Below are positions 1 to 6,618 of a stretch of DNA of 8,572 nucleotides, piece by piece. Numbering within the stretch: the stretch's first letter is position 1; the number at the start of each line of letters is the position of its first letter. The stretch is from DRQF01 sp964559135 (GTDB lineage: Bacteria; Planctomycetota; GCA-002687715; DRQF01): positions 1 through 8,572 of the forward strand of contig CAZLGG010000140.1 in assembly GCA_964559135.1 (NCBI GenBank), written 5' to 3'. A program made the translations under genes and the position numbers. The notes beneath the pieces were generated by a model. The model had not been told where the DNA came from. It saw only the letters and a program-made list of their open reading frames with translations, and did no database searches.

Positions 1-18
1 CCCCCCGCTCTCGCCGCG

Positions 19-27
19 TGTTACCCT
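19..27 (+). promoter_or_regulatory. possible extended -10 element giving a leaderless uvrB transcript
   Basis: TG-T-TACCCT at 19-27 matches an extended -10 (TG, one base, then TAnnnT). Counting seven bases on from its last T puts +1 at base 34, the A of the uvrB ATG. No Shine-Dalgarno-like purine run lies in the 33 visible upstream bases, which fits a leaderless message. The -35 region falls outside the window and the hexamer matches TATAAT only at T, A and the final T, so this is a weak call. Confidence 0.3.
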
Positions 28-33
28 CGACCC

Positions 34-2031
34 ATGCCCGAATTCAGGATTCAAACCGAGTTCGAACTCACCGGTGATCAGCCCCGGGCCGTCGACGACC
101 TGTGTCGCAACCTCGCTGCGGGGAAGGAGCAGCAGACGCTTCTGGGCGTCACGGGTTCCGGCAAGACGTTCACCATCGCGCAGGTCGTCCAGCGAATGCA
201 GCGGCCCGCTCTCATCATTGCCCCGAACAAGACCCTGGCCGGGCAGCTCTATTCAGAGTTTCTCGAGCTCTTCCCCCACAACGCCGTCGGCTACTTCGTG
301 TCGTACTATGACTACTATCAGCCGGAGGCCTACGTGGCGGCCACGGACACCTACATCGCCAAGGATTCGGCCATCAACGAGCAGATCGACCGTCTGCGAC
401 ACCAAGCGACCCACGACCTTTTGAGCCGACGCGACGTCATCATCGTCGCTTCGGTCTCCTGCATTTACGGCATCGGGTCGCCCGACGCTTACACGGAAAT
501 GAGCGTGAGGATCGAGGTCGAAGAAGATGCGGACCGCGACGAACTCATTCGACGTCTCGTCACGATGCAATACGTGCGAAACGATTTCGCCCCCCGGCGT
601 GGTTCGTTTCGCGCACGCGGTGACGTGATCGAGATCTTTCCGGCGTGGTCGGAGGACAAGGTGTACCGCGTCGAGCTCTTCGGAGACACCGTCGAGGCGA
701 TTCTCGAAATCGAGGGCTTGACGGGAGAGATCCTCGGAGAGCTGCCGTCTTTGCTCATTCACCCGGCCTCCCATTACGTCACGCCGAAGGCCATGCTCGA
801 TCGAGCTATTCAGAGCATCGAGGAGGAGAAGGTCCCCTGCGTCGAGAACTTCAAGAATCAGGGCAAACTCATCGAGGCGCAGCGACTGGAGATGCGGACG
901 AATCTCGACCTCGAACTCTTGGAGCAGATCGGCACGTGCAGCGGTATCGAGAACTACAGCCGCCACCTCGACGGGCGGCAGCCGGGTGAGCCGCCGGCGA
1001 CGCTGCTGGATTACTTCCCGGACGACTTCATCACATTCATCGACGAGAGTCACGTCACCTTGTCCCAGATCGGGGGGATGCTGAAAGGAGATCGCTCCCG
1101 AAAAACCAATCTCGTCAAGCATGGATTTCGCCTGCCGAGCGCCCTGGACAACCGTCCTTTGAGCGGAGAGGAATTCGAACAAAAGCGGCGCCAAGTGATC
1201 TACGTCTCGGCCACACCCGGCGATGCGGAGCTGGAGCGTTCGGGTGGAGTGGATGCGGAACTCGTCATTCGCCCGACGGGCCTTCTCGACCCGGTCGTCG
1301 AGATGCGGCCGGCCACCGGTCAGGTCGACGATCTTCTGGGAGAAATCCGAGCCGATGTCGCCAAGGGCGGAAGGGTCTTGGTGACGTCTCTCACGAAAAG
1401 AATGGCCGAGGATCTCACCGAGTACTATCGCGAGTTGGATCTTCGCGTGCGCTATCTCCACAGCGACATCGACACGCTCGAGCGCCATGCCATCATTCGC
1501 AGCCTTCGCCTGGGAGAATTTGACGTGCTCGTGGGAATCAACCTCCTCAGGGAAGGACTGGATCTCCCCGAAGTCACCCTCGTCGGCATCCTCGACGCCG
1601 ACAAAGAAGGCTTTCTCCGGTCCCGTCGGTCCCTGATCCAGACCATGGGGCGCGCGTCTCGTAACGTGGAAGGCCGGGTCATTCTCTACGCGGACAAGGA
1701 GACGGACTCTATTCGAGCGGCCGTGTCGGAAACCCGTCGACGCCGCACGTTGCAGCAGGAGTACAACCGAGCCCACGGGATCACGCCGAGAACCGTCAAG
1801 AAGCGGGTCGCCGAACTCTTGGGGTCGGTGCTCGAGAAGGACTACGTCACCATCGATCTGGACGACGAGGCCGAGGTGCTGGAGCCCCAGGAGCGGGACC
1901 GCCTCCCGGAAATCATTCAGGACCTCGAGGCGCGGATGCACAAGCATGCGGAGGATCTGGAGTACGAGAAGGCTGCCGAGTTGCGCGACCGCATCCGACG
2001 GCTGGAGAAGAGGTTCTTGGAGGTGCCCTGA
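34..2031 (+). CDS. uvrB: UvrABC excinuclease subunit B (UvrB)
   Basis: Cytoplasmic damage-verification helicase of nucleotide excision repair. UvrA loads it at lesions, it opens the strands with a beta-hairpin, and it recruits UvrC. Its 665 residues match the family length (about 670). Visible motifs: Walker A GVTGSGKT at 38-45 (Lys44); the tyrosine-rich beta-hairpin from YYDYYQPEAY (91-100) to about 120; VSCIYG at 141-146; Walker B DESH at 337-340; VSATPG at 391-396; motif V INLLREGLDLPE at 502-513; motif VI QTMGRASRN at 536-544; and a C-terminal UVR domain at about 627-662 that should bind the UVR domain of UvrC. The ATG at 34 gives the usual N-terminus (FRIQTEFELTGDQP). No Shine-Dalgarno precedes it. 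The stop codon overlaps the uvrC start by one base, so the two form an operon. Nothing is missing or broken. Confidence 0.98.
   Translation: MPEFRIQTEFELTGDQPRAVDDLCRNLAAGKEQQTLLGVTGSGKTFTIAQVVQRMQRPALIIAPNKTLAGQLYSEFLELFPHNAVGYFVSYYDYYQPEAYVAATDTYIAKDSAINEQIDRLRHQATHDLLSRRDVIIVASVSCIYGIGSPDAYTEMSVRIEVEEDADRDELIRRLVTMQYVRNDFAPRRGSFRARGDVIEIFPAWSEDKVYRVELFGDTVEAILEIEGLTGEILGELPSLLIHPASHYVTPKAMLDRAIQSIEEEKVPCVENFKNQGKLIEAQRLEMRTNLDLELLEQIGTCSGIENYSRHLDGRQPGEPPATLLDYFPDDFITFIDESHVTLSQIGGMLKGDRSRKTNLVKHGFRLPSALDNRPLSGEEFEQKRRQVIYVSATPGDAELERSGGVDAELVIRPTGLLDPVVEMRPATGQVDDLLGEIRADVAKGGRVLVTSLTKRMAEDLTEYYRELDLRVRYLHSDIDTLERHAIIRSLRLGEFDVLVGINLLREGLDLPEVTLVGILDADKEGFLRSRRSLIQTMGRASRNVEGRVILYADKETDSIRAAVSETRRRRTLQQEYNRAHGITPRTVKKRVAELLGSVLEKDYVTIDLDDEAEVLEPQERDRLPEIIQDLEARMHKHAEDLEYEKAAELRDRIRRLEKRFLEVP
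2019..2023 (+). promoter_or_regulatory. uvrC ribosome binding site inside uvrB
   Basis: GGAGG seven bases before the uvrC ATG at 2031, within the last codons of uvrB. It supports the chosen uvrC start and translational coupling of the pair. Confidence 0.8.
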
Positions 2032-3875
2032 TGCCGGCCGTCCCCTTCGATCCGGCTCATATCGATGCGTTTCCCACCGACCCGGGGGTCTATCTGTTCC
2101 TCGGCGCCAAGGGGCAGATTCTCTACGTGGGCAAGGCCCAAAACCTCCGCAGCCGGGTGCGGTCCTACTTCGGCCAGGTTCAGGATTTTCGCCCCGTCAC
2201 GGTTCTCGTCCATGGCCGGGCGCGGACGATGGACTACATCGCCACGCGTGACGAGAAGGAGGCATTGCTCCTCGAGAACAGCCTCATCAAGAAACATGCT
2301 CCGCGCTTCAATGTTCGTCTGCGCGACGACAAGACGTATTTCAGTTTGAGATTGGATCCGCGAGAGAAATGGCCTTGGTTTCGCATCGTTCGCAAGCGCC
2401 GCCGAGAGGAGGGCGTCTACTATTTCGGTCCCTACACTTCGGCGCTCTCCTGTCGTCGGACTCTGCAGTTTCTGCACACGCTCTTCCCACTTCGAACCTG
2501 CACGGATCACGTCCTCGCCAATCGAACTCGGCCCTGCATCAGCCATGAGATCGGCCGTTGCTCGGCGCCATGTGTCGATCTCGTGACCCGCGATGAGTAC
2601 CTGAAGAACGTGGAACAGGCCGTGCTATTCCTGCGCGGCAAATGCGCGGACCTCTTGGACATGCTTCGGTCAAAGATGCACAAGGCGTCGGCCTCGCTCG
2701 ACTACGAGTCCGCGGCGCTCTATCGGGACCGCATCCGCGCCATCGAGGCCACGGTGGCCAGGCCTCAGGTGACCAAGCGCACCGGGAAATCCTTCGATGT
2801 CGTGGGACTCTACCGGGCGGAAAACGAGGTGCAGCTCGTCGTTCAATCCGTGCGTGACGGCGTCCTGTCCGCCCAAAGCGAATTCCGCGTGCCCGCGTAT
2901 CATGGCGCGGACGAGATTCTTCGTTCCTTCCTGGTGCAGTTCTACGGCCCGGACCGCGCCGTGCCGGAGGAAGTCCTCCTGCCCGAGGACTGCGGCGACA
3001 TGGCGCTCATCGAGGAGGCCTTGTCGGAGGATGGGGCCGTCAAGATCCTGGTCCCGGAGCGGGGAGAGAAGCGTCGGCAACTCCTCCTCGCCGAGCGGAA
3101 TGCCGAGCTCGCCTGGCTCCAACGGCACGGCGATCGCGGCGCGGCCCATGCAGCCCTCGAAGCGCTGCAGGAGACTCTTCATCTCGTCCATTTCCCCCAA
3201 AGAATCGAGTGTTTCGATATCTCCAACCTCATGGGCACGCACGTCGTGGGCTCCTGTGCCGCCTTCACCGACGCCCGACCGGACAAGAGCCGCTACCGCC
3301 GTTACAAGGTCCGCTCCGTTGAGGGCCAGGACGACTTCGCGGGCATGGCGGAGATCCTCCGCCGACGGCTACAGCGGGGGCTCAAGGAGGATGATCTGCC
3401 CGACCTCATCGTGATCGATGGAGGCAAGGGGCAGCTCGGCGCGGTGCAGCAGATCTTCCGTGAGTTGGAGATCGACTCCGTGGACCTCGTCTCGCTGGCC
3501 AAGGCCCGTTCGCGAGCCATGGTGGCCGAGAAGAGGAAGGAGCGCGTCTTCAAACCGGATCAACCCCACCCCTACGTGCTGAATCAGGATTCGGACGCTC
3601 TCCGCGTTCTGATCCAAGCGCGCGACGAGGCGCACCGTTTTGCGATCACCTACCACCGAAGGTTGCGCTCCAAAGGACAGATTTCGAGCGCCCTCGAGTT
3701 GATCCCCGGGATCGGCAAGAGGAAGGCCCAATCCCTGCTCAAGGCCTTCGGCGGGATGGCGGCCCTGCGGGCCGCTTCCGAGGAGGACCTGGCGTCGGTA
3801 CCTGGAATCTCTCCTCGGCTCGCCCGAGCCATCCGCCTGTGGTTCGAGACCGGCGGCCTCGTCGAGAACACTTAG
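2031..3875 (+). CDS. uvrC: UvrABC excinuclease subunit C (UvrC)
   Basis: Dual-incision endonuclease of nucleotide excision repair, acting on the UvrB-DNA complex. Its 614 residues match the usual length (about 610). Domains in order: GIY-YIG nuclease at about 14-95, with GVY at 19-21, YVG at 32-34, Arg40 and probable catalytic Glu77 (3' incision); four cysteines 157/169/177/181 spaced C-x11-C-x7-C-x3-C, the arrangement known as the UvrC iron-sulfur site; UVR domain at about 205-240 for UvrB binding; RNase H-like nuclease with ECFDISN (Asp396), GQDDFAGM (Asp435), VIDGGKGQ (Asp463) and RDEAHRF (His535) for 5' incision; and tandem helix-hairpin-helix at ELIPGIGKRKA (556-566) and VPGISPRLARAI (590-601). 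The start shares a base with the uvrB stop and follows GGAGG. The gene converges on the FHA gene, 72 bp downstream. It appears complete and functional. Confidence 0.98.
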   Translation: MPAVPFDPAHIDAFPTDPGVYLFLGAKGQILYVGKAQNLRSRVRSYFGQVQDFRPVTVLVHGRARTMDYIATRDEKEALLLENSLIKKHAPRFNVRLRDDKTYFSLRLDPREKWPWFRIVRKRRREEGVYYFGPYTSALSCRRTLQFLHTLFPLRTCTDHVLANRTRPCISHEIGRCSAPCVDLVTRDEYLKNVEQAVLFLRGKCADLLDMLRSKMHKASASLDYESAALYRDRIRAIEATVARPQVTKRTGKSFDVVGLYRAENEVQLVVQSVRDGVLSAQSEFRVPAYHGADEILRSFLVQFYGPDRAVPEEVLLPEDCGDMALIEEALSEDGAVKILVPERGEKRRQLLLAERNAELAWLQRHGDRGAAHAALEALQETLHLVHFPQRIECFDISNLMGTHVVGSCAAFTDARPDKSRYRRYKVRSVEGQDDFAGMAEILRRRLQRGLKEDDLPDLIVIDGGKGQLGAVQQIFRELEIDSVDLVSLAKARSRAMVAEKRKERVFKPDQPHPYVLNQDSDALRVLIQARDEAHRFAITYHRRLRSKGQISSALELIPGIGKRKAQSLLKAFGGMAALRAASEEDLASVPGISPRLARAIRLWFETGGLVENT

Positions 3876-3947
3876 CATCGGCGGGGCGCTCGTGTTGAAT
3901 GTCGCTGTCCGCGCGAAGGGAGGCGTGGAGGTGTTTCCGCGAGGGTG

Positions 3948-4499
3948 TCAGTCGGCCCCGGCGACCAGGATTTGGATCAGGAAGAAGATGCCCGCAGCGA
4001 CGAGGAGAACGCCGAGGAACACGAGAAAACGAAACCCTGTGTCGCGTTGCGACAGGTCCTGTCGCAGACTGAAGAAGCTCGTCTGGGTTCGCTCGACATC
4101 GGACCATTTGCTGAAGCTGAGGGCGTGCTCGCTGACGGCGCCGCCGCCCCGACGCGAGCCCGCCTCCGTGGCCTTCGCGACGTCGGCCAATCCCGCGGAG
4201 CCCTTCGTCCCCTTCTCGGTGAGCGCGAAGCGGAAGAGGGTCTCGCCCACGCGGATCTCGTCGCCGTCCTCCAGACGCTCGGCATGGATGGACTCGCCGT
4301 TCAACCACGTGCCGTTCTTGGAACCCAGATCCTGGACGACCCAGTGTTTTCCCTGACGAAAGATGCGCGTGTTCTTGCGGGACATCTTCGCGTCATGGAT
4401 GGGAATATCGTTGGCCTGGAGACGCCCGAGGGTCTGATCCGCGCGGAGGGCGAACTCCCGACCGCTCTCCGGCCCGTCGATGACGATGAGTTCTGCCAT
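3948..4499 (-). CDS. FHA-domain protein with C-terminal membrane anchor
   Basis: 183 residues. Residues 1-95 form a forkhead-associated domain, a phosphothreonine-peptide reader: LGR at 24-26 (Arg26), SRKN at 40-43, VVQDLGSKNGTWLNG at 54-68 with Asn62 and Asn67. The Ser and Arg that contact phosphate in known FHA domains are present, but the usual His of the SxxH motif is Asn43. Residues 96-155 are a polar, probably disordered linker rich in Ser, Thr, Gly and Arg. One hydrophobic helix at about 158-180 ends three residues from the C-terminus, so the protein should be tail-anchored with the FHA domain in the cytoplasm. The start is supported by GGGAG (4515-4511 on this strand), 11 bases before the ATG. 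The gene diverges from the ABC operon and no Ser/Thr kinase is visible nearby. A partner protein is not identifiable; a role with the neighbouring exporter is inference only. Confidence 0.9.
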   Translation of the reverse strand: MAELIVIDGPESGREFALRADQTLGRLQANDIPIHDAKMSRKNTRIFRQGKHWVVQDLGSKNGTWLNGESIHAERLEDGDEIRVGETLFRFALTEKGTKGSAGLADVAKATEAGSRRGGGAVSEHALSFSKWSDVERTQTSFFSLRQDLSQRDTGFRFLVFLGVLLVAAGIFFLIQILVAGAD

Positions 4500-4524
4500 G
4501 GCGTCATTGTCTCCCGAATGGCAG

Positions 4525-4552
4525 ATTGTAGACCGGTGACTCGATCCGACAA
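4525..4552 (-). promoter_or_regulatory. sigma70-like promoter for the FHA gene
   Basis: On the minus strand, TTGTCG (4552-4547, 4 of 6 to TTGACA) and TACAAT (4530-4525, 5 of 6 to TATAAT) are 16 bases apart. Transcription would start near 4518, giving a leader of about 20 bases that contains the GGGAG ribosome binding site. The -35 lies opposite the ribosome binding site of the divergent ABC operon, and an ACCGGT palindrome (4532-4537) sits in the spacer. Confidence 0.55.
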
Positions 4553-4559
4553 GGAGTCA
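4537..4559 (+). repeat. inverted repeat over the ABC-operon ribosome binding site
   Basis: TGACTC (4537-4542) and GAGTCA (4554-4559) are perfect 6-bp inverted repeats with an 11-base loop. The right arm overlaps the AAGGAG Shine-Dalgarno (4551-4556). In DNA the dyad also spans the -35 of the FHA promoter. It could be an operator or an RNA hairpin; both are inference, and short dyads arise by chance. Confidence 0.4.
4551..4556 (+). promoter_or_regulatory. ribosome binding site of the ABC ATPase gene
   Basis: AAGGAG five bases before the ATG at 4562. It fixes the start of the operon's first gene. A plus-strand promoter is less clear: TTGTCT (4507-4512) and TAGACC (4529-4534), 16 bases apart, are the best pair and are weak. 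Confidence 0.75.
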
Positions 4560-4561
4560 AC

Positions 4562-5428
4562 ATGGCGGAGTCGGAAGAACGCGAGGATCAACGACCCAAG
4601 CCCGTCGTGCGCGTAGAGGGCGTCGGCCGGGTTTACAGGCGATGGCTGGGACGTTCAGAAACCGCCCTGAAGAGTTTTGATCTCGAGCTCCACCCCGGCG
4701 AGGCCGTCGCCATGCTGGGTCCCAACGGCGCCGGCAAGAGCACGGCGCTTCGTCTCATCGTCGGCATCGACCGACCTGACCGGGGGCAGATCCATCTTTT
4801 CGGGCGATCCCCCGCGGACCCGGCGACGCGACGAAGGCTCGCCTACCTCCCCGACGGCTCCGAGCTTTTTCCGTTCCTCGATGCGCGGGAGACCCTCGAC
4901 TTCTTCGCCCGCGTTCACGGCCTTTCCCGTGAGGAGCGGGAGCGGCGTTACGCGGAGATCGCCGAGCCCCTCGGCGTCCTCTCTTTCGGGAAAAAACGGA
5001 CGCGGGCCTATTCTTTGGGAATGCGCAGACGCCTGGGGCTTGCCGTGGTCCTGCTCGGTCGGCCCGAGCTCCTCGTCATGGATGAACCGACGAGCGGCCT
5101 CGATCCAGCGGGCATGGAGCTCTTCGTTCGCGTGGTCAAGGCTGAGCGGGCCCGGGGGTGCGCGTTGCTCTTTTCGTCCCACCACGTCGAGCGCCTCGAG
5201 GATGTGGCCGCCCGCGTGATCGTTCTCCATCGCGGGCTGACCGTGTTTCACGGAACCGTTGCCGAACTGGCGGCCAAGATGTCGGAGCGGGAGGTTGCAA
5301 TCGGCGGCCTGACCGACGAGGGTTGGGCCGCGCTCAGGGTCGAGGTCGAATCGGCGGGAGGGCAGTGGGGCCCGGAGGGGCTTTCCCGAACGGCGCTCGC
5401 CGCGTGGTTGGACGGGCTCGATTCGTGA
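4562..5428 (+). CDS. ABC transporter ATP-binding protein (ABC-2 exporter type)
   Basis: Nucleotide-binding subunit of 288 residues that would power the permease encoded next. Motifs: Walker A GPNGAGKS at 53-60; AYLPDGSELFPFLDARETL at about 94-112, where the usual Q-loop Gln is replaced by the YLP(E/D) form common in this exporter subgroup; signature YSLGMRRRL at 150-158 in place of LSGGQ, again typical of ABC-2 ATPases; Walker B LLVMDE at 170-175 (Asp174, Glu175); D-loop SGLD at 178-181; H-loop His207 in SSHH. Residues after about 235 form a short C-terminal tail without a recognised domain. The stop overlaps the GTG of the permease gene (GTGA), so translation is probably coupled. The ATPase is clear, but the substrate cannot be read from it. 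It resembles Ccm-, Nos- and Nat-type ATPases in general layout. Confidence 0.93.
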   Translation: MAESEEREDQRPKPVVRVEGVGRVYRRWLGRSETALKSFDLELHPGEAVAMLGPNGAGKSTALRLIVGIDRPDRGQIHLFGRSPADPATRRRLAYLPDGSELFPFLDARETLDFFARVHGLSREERERRYAEIAEPLGVLSFGKKRTRAYSLGMRRRLGLAVVLLGRPELLVMDEPTSGLDPAGMELFVRVVKAERARGCALLFSSHHVERLEDVAARVIVLHRGLTVFHGTVAELAAKMSEREVAIGGLTDEGWAALRVEVESAGGQWGPEGLSRTALAAWLDGLDS

Positions 5429-6618
5429 GGGGCAACTCCGTCGTCTCCGGTGCGCGCCGCGGGGTGCCTGCGGTCACGGTGCTGACCTGCCGGGAGATCC
5501 TTCGTTCGGCCTGGTTCAGTGGAGGGTTGTTCCTTTTCGGGGGGTGGCTCGCGTTCTACGCCGTCGACTATGATCGGTCCCTCGAGTCGGCGGCCCGTCG
5601 CCACCTCGCCCACGGCATGGCGGGACTGCAGGCCCTCTTGCTCGCCTGGGGTGTCTTCCTGGCCGTCAGCTTGAAGTCGGGAGCCCGTAGGAGCGTCGCG
5701 CGGCGTCTGACTGGAGCCGTCGCAGTGGCTCCCGCGGTTTGGTTCTGGGGCCGCGCAGCCGGTCTGGCGTTGTGCCTCCTCCTGCTCGGCGGCCTTCTCG
5801 GCGTCACACTCATCGGGTTTCAGGCGATGCGATTCGGGGACCCGAAGGGCGATTTGGTCCGCCCCCGCGAAAGGATTCTCTCTCGGTCGGGGGAGTCTCG
5901 GGACACGTTGCTGAAAAGGCCCGGCCAGCGGGCGGTCCTCTCATTCGCCGCCCCGCCGTCCACCGGGGTTCTCCGTGGCCGGCTGGCCCCCCGCATCATC
6001 GAGATGGGAGGCGGCGTGAGGAGTCATCTGCCCGTGGCTCTGGAGGTCACGGCGCGGGGAATCGACGCCCACAGGCGATGGCTGGTCGTGCTGAGGAGCG
6101 GGCGACCCCAGAGGTTCGCGAAGCCTCTTCCCGCGGAATTCTGGGGGCGACCTCTCGATATTGCGCTCGAGCCCGTGGTGAGGGGGCCCCTGCTCCGGGT
6201 CGTTCCAGGGAGCTTGGTTCTTTTCGGACGAGAGCGCTCCCTGTGGGCGGAAGTGCTGCGCGGCGGCCTGGCGGCCGCCGCGGCCGCCGCCGTTCTCGGG
6301 GCCTTCACCCACTATGGACGGGTGTACTGGAGCTTGGGCTCGTCCCTCCTTTTGGGTCTGGGACTGATCGTCCTCGCGACGTCGGTGGAAGCCCTCGAGG
6401 GCGGCGCCTTGGCCCCCATCCCCTGGGCCCGAGGGATGGTCTCCGCCGGAAGCATCGTGCTGCCGGACCTCGGCCACGGGGATGCGGCCCAGGCCCTGGG
6501 AAGGGGATGGGCTCTCGCCTGGGGGCCTCTCGCGGCCGCGACCTTGCGCTTCCTCGCGACGGCGGGGGCGCTCGGGTTCTTCTTGGGCGCCTGGGAGAGC
6601 CGCGGAGGGCGACGATGA
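5425..6618 (+). CDS. ABC-2 type permease with large extracytoplasmic domain
   Basis: Probable membrane partner of the preceding ATPase. I start it at GTG 5425, which overlaps the ATPase stop (GTGA), giving 397 residues. A longer in-frame reading from 5158 adds 89 Arg/Gly/Pro-rich residues that are an out-of-frame reading of the ATPase gene. GTG 5464 or 5479 are possible later starts. Hydrophobic segments: about 31-48, 64-82, 111-131, 277-297, 300-320 and 366-388. Between the third and fourth lies a soluble stretch of about 140 residues (133-272), predicted outside the cytoplasm because Arg/Lys cluster at the N-terminus, 84-94 and the C-terminus (positive-inside rule). The sequence LRVVPGSLVLFGRERSLW (257-274) just before segment 4 resembles a stretch I recall in ABC-2/NosY-like permeases. 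Segment 4 holds a run of seven alanines. The stop overlaps the next gene (ATGA). The substrate is unknown. Confidence 0.8.
   Translation: MRGNSVVSGARRGVPAVTVLTCREILRSAWFSGGLFLFGGWLAFYAVDYDRSLESAARRHLAHGMAGLQALLLAWGVFLAVSLKSGARRSVARRLTGAVAVAPAVWFWGRAAGLALCLLLLGGLLGVTLIGFQAMRFGDPKGDLVRPRERILSRSGESRDTLLKRPGQRAVLSFAAPPSTGVLRGRLAPRIIEMGGGVRSHLPVALEVTARGIDAHRRWLVVLRSGRPQRFAKPLPAEFWGRPLDIALEPVVRGPLLRVVPGSLVLFGRERSLWAEVLRGGLAAAAAAAVLGAFTHYGRVYWSLGSSLLLGLGLIVLATSVEALEGGALAPIPWARGMVSAGSIVLPDLGHGDAAQALGRGWALAWGPLAAATLRFLATAGALGFFLGAWESRGGRR
6604..6609 (+). promoter_or_regulatory. ribosome binding site of the TPR-like gene
   Basis: GGAGGG five bases before the ATG at 6615, within the end of the permease gene. 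It confirms the start at the ATGA overlap. Confidence 0.75.

Noticed and set aside
253..1947. 564-codon open frame on the minus strand opposite uvrB
   Set aside because: It is antisense to a full-length, motif-complete uvrB, its translation has no recognisable domain, and long antisense frames are expected where third codon positions are G/C-rich.
3876..3947. Possible bidirectional terminator between convergent uvrC and the FHA gene
   Set aside because: The best stem (CCTCGCG with CGCGCGG on the minus strand, one mismatch, loop about 21) is imperfect and no T-run follows in either direction.
3945..4616. 223-codon plus-strand frame covering the FHA gene
   Set aside because: The minus strand gives a clear FHA domain with GR, S and NG motifs and a membrane anchor. 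The plus frame has no domain and runs into the ATPase start in another frame.
5158..5424. N-terminal extension of the permease
   Set aside because: It is an Arg/Gly-rich out-of-frame reading of the ATPase gene. The GTG at 5425 with the 4-base overlap is the natural start.
4635..6085. Exact 15-base repeat ACAGGCGATGGCTGG at 4635-4649 and 6071-6085
   Set aside because: Both copies lie inside coding sequence in the same codon phase (RRWL) and there are no further copies or flanking structure, so coincidence of codon choice is the simplest explanation.
6266..6300. GCC/GCG-rich tract in the permease
   Set aside because: It encodes a poly-alanine stretch within a membrane helix. It is simple codon redundancy and not a repeat array.
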